Assembly (NCBI GenBank): GCA_002717185.1
Contig: PBDC01000029.1
Span: 27,983-38,021 of the forward strand
Source: Rhodospirillaceae bacterium
GTDB taxonomy: Bacteria > Pseudomonadota > Alphaproteobacteria > UBA8366 > GCA-2717185
Reading direction: 5' to 3'
DNA length: 10,039 bases
The first letter of the stretch is position 1, and the number at the start of each line of letters is the position of its first letter. This document shows positions 1-5,111 of the stretch, in pieces. Both the position numbers and the translations under genes were made by a program. The notes below the pieces were generated by a model. It had not been told where the DNA came from. It saw only the letters and a list, made by a program, of their open reading frames with translations, and did not search any database.

Positions 1-249
1 AAGTCGCCCAACCGGCGAATTGGTATCGGCATCAGCTACGTGCCGACCAGCGTTAAGCATATTGGTACTCAGCGTATGCCTGCGATGTTGGTCCGGGGCA
101 CGGATAAATACGGCCACTTTAACCTAGAGCCAGACCCCGCGAGCGACCTGGACACTGCGGCCTCCGCGGCGCACGAAGACGCTTACCGGGCCTACCGAGC
201 GAATTACAACGAGCAACTTGCGTGGCACCAAAAAGGCCGCGGCATATAA
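1..249 (+). CDS. Phytanoyl-CoA dioxygenase (PhyH) family protein, C-terminal part
   Basis: The reading frame is open from the first base of the window, so the start and the HxD metal motif lie outside it; about 82 C-terminal codons are visible, ending in TAA at 247-249. The visible part has the typical PhyH tail: SPNRRIGIGISYVP, an arginine-rich strand in which an Arg normally binds 2-oxoglutarate, followed by MLVRGTDKYGHFNLEPDP, the usual C-terminal LVRG-D-YGHF signature. Family members are non-heme Fe(II)/2-oxoglutarate oxygenases that hydroxylate varied small molecules, not only phytanoyl-CoA. The substrate cannot be told from this piece. A GTG at position 40 is internal and not a believable start, because the family motif begins before it. 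The stop abuts the stop of the opposing SDR gene with no spacer. Confidence 0.8.
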   Translation, partial: KSPNRRIGIGISYVPTSVKHIGTQRMPAMLVRGTDKYGHFNLEPDPASDLDTAASAAHEDAYRAYRANYNEQLAWHQKGRGI

Positions 250-1035
250 TCAGTGCGTTGTGTAGCCGCCATCGATAATCAGATCGGCGCCCTGCATGTA
301 TGTCGCGTCAGTCGCGGCGAGGTAGAAGGCCAGTTCAGCGATCTCTTCCGGTTCGCCGAACCGTCCTGAACGTAGGTAGTTCCCTCGTGTGTTGATGTAG
401 TCCGGGTCCTGCTCCAGGCGGTCGAGGATAGGCTGTGTCAGAACTGGACCAGGGCTGATCGAATTTACGATGATGTTCTCCTCGCCTAGCTCGAAGGCCA
501 TCGTCTTGGTCAGGTGAATTAGCGCTGCCTTGGTGAGGCCATAGATAGCTCGTTTGTCAAAGGCGACGGAGCCCATCTGGCTTGCGATATGGATGATCCG
601 CCCGCCGCCCTGCTTGCGCATCGCCGGCAGTGCAGCCTGACTGGCAAAGAAGGCGGCCGCTATGTTTACATACACGATCTTGTCGAATTCGCTACGGGTG
701 AACTCCCCGAAAGGTTTGTGATCGCGGATGCCGGCATTGTTGACCAGTATGTCGATTCTTCCATGCGCCTCCAACGCCGCGGCGATCATCGCCTCCGGTG
801 CGCCAGGCTCGGCAAGGTCAAACTGTCCTAATTCTATCTCGGCACCATTCGGACTGAGGGCCCGGCAGGTTTCAACGACATCTTTAAGCTGCCGTTCCGT
901 TCCTTCCGCGACGAGATATAGTGCCGCGCCTTCCGATGCATAGCGTCGTGCGATCGCATTGCCGATGCCTTTCGGCGTCGACGCTCCGGTGATGACCGCG
1001 ACCTTGCCGTTTAATCCATCTTTCAAGCCGCTCAT
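250..1035 (-). CDS. Short-chain dehydrogenase/reductase (SDR), classical type
   Basis: A cytoplasmic NAD(P)-dependent oxidoreductase of 261 residues, the normal length for a classical SDR. The cofactor motif TGASTPKGIG is at residues 16-25, a variant with two extra residues in the glycine loop. NNAG is at 99-102, and the catalytic set is complete: Asn124, Ser152, Tyr165 and Lys169. The PG motif after the active site (SISPGPV) and the C-terminal IDGGYTTH are also typical. The ATG at 1033-1035 is supported by GAGGA on the minus strand (1044-1048), about 8 nt upstream. It is the last gene of the leftward block, 11 nt after the aldolase-family gene, so the two are probably co-transcribed and translationally linked. 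It probably oxidises a hydroxyl or reduces a carbonyl of the pathway intermediate; the substrate is unknown. Cofactor preference (NAD or NADP) is not clear from the residues. Confidence 0.9.
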   Translation of the reverse strand: MSGLKDGLNGKVAVITGASTPKGIGNAIARRYASEGAALYLVAEGTERQLKDVVETCRALSPNGAEIELGQFDLAEPGAPEAMIAAALEAHGRIDILVNNAGIRDHKPFGEFTRSEFDKIVYVNIAAAFFASQAALPAMRKQGGGRIIHIASQMGSVAFDKRAIYGLTKAALIHLTKTMAFELGEENIIVNSISPGPVLTQPILDRLEQDPDYINTRGNYLRSGRFGEPEEIAELAFYLAATDATYMQGADLIIDGGYTTH

Positions 1036-1043
1036 AATTTGAT

Positions 1044-1048
1044 TCCTC
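1044..1048 (-). promoter_or_regulatory. Shine-Dalgarno site of the SDR gene
   Basis: The minus strand reads GAGGA here, followed by about 8 nt and the ATG of the SDR gene. The site overlaps the TGA stop of the aldolase-family gene (1047-1049), so ribosomes finishing that gene are placed at the SDR start. This supports translational coupling. Confidence 0.6.
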
Positions 1049-1832
1049 AGTTACGCCAGTCGGTACCGATTTCCTGATCGACCTTCCGAATCATGGCCGG
1101 CCACTGCATGTTCTTCGATGCGAACCCATTCTTGCCGAAGAGCTTGGCCGCCAGCTCTATGGTTTCCTCCTGCACCTTTTTGCCCGGCACCTTTAGTTTT
1201 TGGCCCATGCTCAATATATCAACCTGATATTGGCAGGCCATCTCCATGCGATACATCCAGAAGAAGGCCTCGCCGACGCTTTCGCCGACCGTCAGTAATC
1301 CGTGATTACGCAACACTAGGATTCGGGCGTCGCCCAGGTGCTCGACGATGCGAGCCCGTTCATCATGGTCAAGCGCCACTGACTCGTAATCGTGGTAGGC
1401 TACGAATGGGATCAAGGTCAGTGCCTTCTGGTGATAGGGCAGAAGGCCGTCCTCCATACAGGCGACCGCATTGCCGGCGCGAGTGTGCGTGTGCAGCACG
1501 GCGTTCATATCATCGGACGACATATGCACGGCTGAATGAATCGTGAAACCTGCCGGGTTAATCGGCAGCATACTGTCGCTCAGCATGTTGCCCTTTTCAT
1601 CAACCTTTACCAGCGACGACGCAGTGATCTCGCTGAACAGCATACCGTAGGGGTTGAGGAGGAAATGGTCCGTTCCGGGAACGCGTGCGGATATATGGGT
1701 GCCGAAAAGGTCGCTCCAACCGTAATAATCGACTAGCCGATAGCAGGCGGCGAGGTCGCAGCGTGCCTCCCATTCCTCCGGGCTATATTCGCTGGGAACG
1801 GGTCCGAATTTGCTCAGGCCGGCAGAGGTCAT
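1047..1832 (-). CDS. Class II aldolase/adducin family protein
   Basis: A soluble metal-dependent enzyme of the class II aldolase/adducin fold, 261 residues from the chosen start. Visible family motifs are an N-terminal WEARCDLAACYRLVDYYGW helix, GTHISARVPG at 44-53, LNPYGMLFSEITASSL at 59-74, the HTHT zinc-ligand pair (His114 and His116) and LRNHGLL with His177 as the third ligand. At the place of the catalytic Glu of fuculose-phosphate aldolase (four residues before the conserved His99) there is Gly95, as in the adducin-like branch, so a true retro-aldol reaction is not assured; decarboxylase or other lyase activity is possible. Start choice: the ATG at 1830-1832 has GGAAAAG about 7 nt upstream. 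An in-frame ATG at 1872-1874 (14 residues longer) also has a GGA upstream and leaves a smaller gap to the previous gene. A TTG at 1926-1928 would overlap that gene. It lies between the epimerase and SDR genes in one leftward unit. Confidence 0.85.
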   Translation of the reverse strand: MTSAGLSKFGPVPSEYSPEEWEARCDLAACYRLVDYYGWSDLFGTHISARVPGTDHFLLNPYGMLFSEITASSLVKVDEKGNMLSDSMLPINPAGFTIHSAVHMSSDDMNAVLHTHTRAGNAVACMEDGLLPYHQKALTLIPFVAYHDYESVALDHDERARIVEHLGDARILVLRNHGLLTVGESVGEAFFWMYRMEMACQYQVDILSMGQKLKVPGKKVQEETIELAAKLFGKNGFASKNMQWPAMIRKVDQEIGTDWRN

Positions 1833-1906
1833 AGGGTTTCTTTTCCAATTTGTGTATACGGTTGGCTGGACCATATCGTTTTCCGTCAAGCCGGCAAAAC
1901 GGTTGG

Positions 1907-2830
1907 TTAGGGCTGTGTGCGCATCCAATTGAAATAGGCCTCGACGCCAGCTTGCATATTAACCTTCGGATGGAAGCCTAAATCACGAGCGGCGGCGTCG
2001 ATATTCATCGAACTTCTTGTCGTTGTGATCGCCGCCATTGCGTCGAAAGTGATCTCTGCGCCCGGGACAATATTCGACACGATTTCTGCCACCTCAAAAT
2101 CGCTGGTCATCTCGCGGTTGCCAATATTGTATGCGGCTAGCGAAGTTTCTTTGGTGTCGAGCGCCAAGGTAAGCGCTTCAACCACATCGTCGCGATAGAT
2201 ATATTGGTAGCTTGCGCTACCATCGCCCTCCGGCCTTGATGGAACACCCTTAAGCGCATTTTCAAGCAACGTTTTGACAAACGACCGGGTGGTCCGGCCG
2301 GGACCGTAGACCCGTCCTATACGCAATGCGATCCCGCTAAGCCCATGTTCCACACGGTAGGCGTGTATCAGTGCGTCTCCCGCGGCTTTGGTGGCGCCAT
2401 AGACATCGACGGGGCGAAAGGGGCCGGTTTCCGCTTGTGGCGCATTGCCTTCGATCGATCCATAGGCTGCAATGGAGGAGCAATGCACGAACCGCTTGAT
2501 GCCGAAATGACGGGCTAGGTCCATTAGTTGGACCGTCGCTGTGATGTTTATAGCGCAAACATCGAGTGGTCGGTCCGGTATGACCATCGGGCCAGAGATG
2601 CCGCCGCAATGGACAATTCCGTCGAAGTCGTATCGCTCAAAAAGATCCTGCAACGTCTTGTTATTTCGTAGTTCGCCCATCTCGACTGCGTAGCCAGGAT
2701 CACCACCTTGGGGTAGGCCGAGATCAAACCCCACGACATTGCGTCCTTCTGCGGCGAGTTTCTGGGCGAGCGGACGGCCAAGCATGCCGTTCGTGCCGGT
2801 GACAAGAATGTTACGACGTTTATCTGTCAT
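1907..2830 (-). CDS. NAD-dependent epimerase/dehydratase (extended SDR)
   Basis: An extended short-chain dehydrogenase of 307 residues. The N-terminal Rossmann motif VTGTNGMLG has glycines at 12, 15 and 18, and Asp36 at the end of the second strand indicates NAD rather than NADP. The catalytic residues are Ser118 or Ser119 and the YGATK motif (Tyr144, Lys148). The segment RIGRVYGPG and the later YIYRDDVVEAL are typical of the sugar-nucleotide epimerase/dehydratase superfamily, although many members act on other hydroxy compounds (for example D-erythronate dehydrogenase). The substrate is unknown. It is the first gene of the leftward block, ahead of the aldolase-family and SDR genes. Start choice: the ATG at 2828-2830 places the Rossmann strand seven residues in, as usual. 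An in-frame ATG at 2861-2863 adds 11 residues and would touch the divergent gene region. Neither has a strong Shine-Dalgarno site. Confidence 0.88.
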   Translation of the reverse strand: MTDKRRNILVTGTNGMLGRPLAQKLAAEGRNVVGFDLGLPQGGDPGYAVEMGELRNNKTLQDLFERYDFDGIVHCGGISGPMVIPDRPLDVCAINITATVQLMDLARHFGIKRFVHCSSIAAYGSIEGNAPQAETGPFRPVDVYGATKAAGDALIHAYRVEHGLSGIALRIGRVYGPGRTTRSFVKTLLENALKGVPSRPEGDGSASYQYIYRDDVVEALTLALDTKETSLAAYNIGNREMTSDFEVAEIVSNIVPGAEITFDAMAAITTTRSSMNIDAAARDLGFHPKVNMQAGVEAYFNWMRTQP

Positions 2831-2915
2831 ATATGTTTGCCCAACGGTGTGATGCGCTAGCATGACCTGGCATGAGCAGGGAACGCAAATCTGCGTTGGG
2901 GGAGGACATAGCAGC
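2831..2915. promoter_or_regulatory. Divergent intergenic region with inverted repeat
   Basis: This 85 bp region separates the leftward epimerase block from the rightward MATE block and must hold promoters for at least one, probably both. A perfect inverted repeat, AACGCA (2882-2887), AATC, TGCGTT (2892-2897), lies just before the MATE ribosome binding site. It could be a regulator operator for both blocks, or a small hairpin in the MATE leader. I see only weak promoter-like hexamers (TTTGCC at 2836 and TAGCAT at 2858 on the plus strand, 16 nt apart), so no promoter is called. Confidence 0.4.
2901..2906 (+). promoter_or_regulatory. Shine-Dalgarno site deciding the MATE start
   Basis: GGAGGA lies 9 nt before the GTG at 2916-2918. 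It is the only strong ribosome binding site near the 5' end of this gene, and it favours the GTG over the upstream in-frame ATG at 2862, which would put the site inside the coding sequence. Confidence 0.65.
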
Positions 2916-4226
2916 GTGACGATCCATCGACGCGTATGGCGAATGGCGGGACCAATTATTCTGTCGAACGTCTCGGTACCGCTGCTCGGAGCCGTGGATA
3001 CTGCTGTCGTCGGACACTTGCAGCATGCTTACTACATTGGCGCCGTCGGGGTGGGCGCGGTGATCTTTAGCTTCATCTTCTTTATTTTCAACTTTCTCCG
3101 CATGGGAACGACTGCGCCGACTGCGCAGGCAGTAGGGGCTGAGGATTGGGCAGAAGTGCGCGCTATGTTGGGACGCGCCTGGTTTCTCGCTCTGGCGATT
3201 GGCGGCGGCCTGATCCTCTTACAACTGCCGGTCGTAACTATCGCATTCTGGATTGTTGAGGCGAGCGGCCAAGTAGAGACCTTGGCTGAACGCTATTTCC
3301 TTATTCGGATCTGGGCGGCACCAGCGGCGTTGTCGACCTATGCAATCATCGGTTGGTTTTACGGGATGCAGCAGGCACGCATCCCGCTGATCCTGCAGGT
3401 CGGGATCAATGTAGTGAATATTCTACTCGACCTGCTGTTCGTTTTCGGCCTCGGCTGGGGTGTCGAAGGCGTCGCCGCCGCATCACTGATAGCGGAATAT
3501 GCTGGTATGGTCGCCGCGATCTATTTCGTGCTGCGGCACCTAAAACGGCTACCGCCGGCGCAAGGCTATGTGCAGGTTTTCCATTTAGTGAAGATAAAGG
3601 AAATTCTCACCTTTAACGGCTACATATTCTTGCGGACGCTGTGCGTTGTATCCGGTTCGGCCATTTTCATGACCCAGGGCGCAAAGCTGGGTGACGTTCC
3701 CTTGGCCGCTAACCATGTGCTTTACAACTTCATGCTGATTACTTCCTTCGGCCTTGACGGGCTGGCGAACGCCGCGGAGGCGCTGATCGGACAGGCGACT
3801 GGCAGTCGCGACCGCAAATCTTTTGATCAAGCCGTCCGCGCCGTTTTGCTATGGTCAGGTGTGGTTGGGGTGATCAATTTTTTGATATATTGGCTGTTTG
3901 GTGCAGCGATTGTGGCACTGTTGACGGATATCGTGGCCGTCCGAGTGGCTGCGGCCGAATATCTGCCTTGGGCGATCGTGATGCCGCTGATATCTGTTTG
4001 GGCCTATACCTTTGACGGGATCTTCCTGGGAGCCCGTCGCGCGCGGACCATGTTGGCCTGCATGGTGTTTTCTTTTGTGGTTTATATGGCGGCGATGTTC
4101 ACCTTGCTGCCTACTTACGACAACCACGCGCTTTGGCTGGCTTTGAACGCGTTTCTTGGTTTGCGTGGGCTGACACTGATGCTGTGCTATCCGCGTCTGC
4201 GCCGGGAATTGCATAGTCAATGCTGA
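2916..4226 (+). CDS. MATE-family multidrug/metabolite exporter, DinF-like
   Basis: A polytopic inner-membrane transporter of 436 residues, normal for the MATE family with about 12 helices. The first helix carries the family signature PLLGAVDTAVVGHL at residues 22-35, including Asp28, the conserved acidic residue in the DinF branch. A second conserved stretch is FNFLRMGTTAPTAQAVGA, and the middle of the protein has the second-half repeat beginning near FLRTLCVVSG. MATE proteins exchange Na+ or H+ for organic cations, drugs or metabolites. The start is the GTG at 2916, chosen for the GGAGGA upstream and because VTIHRRVWRMAGPI matches the usual short cytoplasmic N-terminus. It runs divergently from the epimerase block and 75 nt ahead of the membrane anchor gene on the same strand, so it may be the first gene of that transcript. 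The substrate is unknown; export of a pathway substrate or toxic intermediate is only a guess. Confidence 0.9.
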   Translation: MTIHRRVWRMAGPIILSNVSVPLLGAVDTAVVGHLQHAYYIGAVGVGAVIFSFIFFIFNFLRMGTTAPTAQAVGAEDWAEVRAMLGRAWFLALAIGGGLILLQLPVVTIAFWIVEASGQVETLAERYFLIRIWAAPAALSTYAIIGWFYGMQQARIPLILQVGINVVNILLDLLFVFGLGWGVEGVAAASLIAEYAGMVAAIYFVLRHLKRLPPAQGYVQVFHLVKIKEILTFNGYIFLRTLCVVSGSAIFMTQGAKLGDVPLAANHVLYNFMLITSFGLDGLANAAEALIGQATGSRDRKSFDQAVRAVLLWSGVVGVINFLIYWLFGAAIVALLTDIVAVRVAAAEYLPWAIVMPLISVWAYTFDGIFLGARRARTMLACMVFSFVVYMAAMFTLLPTYDNHALWLALNAFLGLRGLTLMLCYPRLRRELHSQC

Positions 4227-4301
4227 TCAGTTTATTGCAAATTCAGTTGTCGCCCTTCATTTGAGCGATTACTAATCAATTTAACCTTGCTGTTCGGATT
4301 T

Positions 4302-5111
4302 ATGAGTAACACCAATCTGCCAACCTCTTCGTCCCGTCCAGTGCTTCGCAAGAATGCGCTGTTGGCGGTGATCGGCGGCGTTGCAAGTTTTACGGTTCTG
4401 TTTTTTTTCGTCCGGCCGGCTCTGCCTGAAGCTTGGTCAACGCCGGGCAGCCCGGAACTATATCTGGCAGGTGTGCTGGGTGCGATGATGTGCCTGGTTC
4501 CCTTCACCTTCTCGGTTGCTAAGCGTTCCGGTCAAGCGGAAAGCCCGCCCGCCTGGTTCATTGCCCACGTTGTCGCGGCGACGATCGGAGCCGGGCTGCT
4601 GTTCATCCATTCCGGCCTGCATTTGGGCCGTCCGCCGGCGCTGTTGCTGGCCGCTACGCTGTTTGTCGTGTTGCAAGGTGCCTGGGCCCGTGCCTTCCTC
4701 GCCCACCAAGTTTCGGGCGTGTTTGGCGGTAAATATGGGGCGATCATCGGTGCCGGAACAATCGATAAGAAACGGATGCGAGACATTATCGATGCGAAGG
4801 TAGCGCTGCTGAAACAACTCGACCCTGCAGCGGACGAGGCGTTGTTTTCGCTGATCCTGTCACATTGGGTGCGCCGTCCCGTGCTGAGCTGCCGTTATCT
4901 ACGCCTGGCCCGGGCGGAGACTAGGCTCATCGGGCAGCGCCGGACAATTGCGCCGGTCCTGGTATATTGGCGCACGCTACATATCGCGGTCGCCTATCTG
5001 TTTTTGGCGGGCATGGTAATACATGTGATTACAGTGACTTTTTTCGCGGGGTATGTGGCCGATGGCGGGCCCATAACGTGGTGGCATCTTGCCGACTGGG
5101 GGGCGCCGTGA
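4302..5111 (+). CDS. Membrane anchor of the molybdoenzyme, b-type cytochrome-like
   Basis: A 269-residue membrane protein with about five predicted helices (roughly residues 17-37, 53-72, 86-107, 113-133 and 226-251) and a soluble loop of about 90 residues between helices four and five. Histidines sit in or next to helices at positions that suit heme b ligation: His89, His103 and His107 around helix three, and His227 and His241 in helix five, within a WRTLHIAVAYLF...VIHVITVTFFAGY pattern like that of membrane cytochrome b partners of hydrogenases and reductases. It is not an NrfD or DmsC type, which have more helices and lack this histidine pattern. Its GTGA overlap with the downstream molybdoenzyme (5108-5111) makes it the likely quinone-linked anchor of that complex. 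The ATG at 4302 was chosen over a TTG at 4287; neither has a strong Shine-Dalgarno site. Heme binding is inferred, not proven. Confidence 0.75.
   Translation: MSNTNLPTSSSRPVLRKNALLAVIGGVASFTVLFFFVRPALPEAWSTPGSPELYLAGVLGAMMCLVPFTFSVAKRSGQAESPPAWFIAHVVAATIGAGLLFIHSGLHLGRPPALLLAATLFVVLQGAWARAFLAHQVSGVFGGKYGAIIGAGTIDKKRMRDIIDAKVALLKQLDPAADEALFSLILSHWVRRPVLSCRYLRLARAETRLIGQRRTIAPVLVYWRTLHIAVAYLFLAGMVIHVITVTFFAGYVADGGPITWWHLADWGAP

Noticed and set aside
961..990. Two extra residues in the SDR glycine-rich loop (TGASTPKGIG)
   Set aside because: Longer loops of this kind occur in many ordinary FabG-like SDRs, and the rest of the active site is normal.
1907..2830. Epimerase and aldolase as a D-erythronate/tetronate pathway (DenD and OtnC)
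   Set aside because: The aldolase-family protein is longer than OtnC and lacks the catalytic Glu position, and no DUF1537 kinase or OtnI isomerase is in the window, so the names are not assigned.
2862..2915. ATG at 2862 as the MATE start
   Set aside because: It lacks a ribosome binding site and adds 18 residues before the usual MATE N-terminus; the GTG at 2916 has GGAGGA upstream.
4261..4280. FNR-like site upstream of the membrane anchor gene
   Set aside because: ATCAA is present at 4275-4279, but the matching TTGAT half at the right spacing is absent; only a short GATTA-C-TAATC repeat is seen.
4967..5107. Longer N-terminus for the molybdoenzyme from upstream in-frame starts
   Set aside because: It would lie wholly inside the anchor gene in another frame, and the ferredoxin motif begins properly after the GTG at 5108, which overlaps the anchor stop as GTGA.
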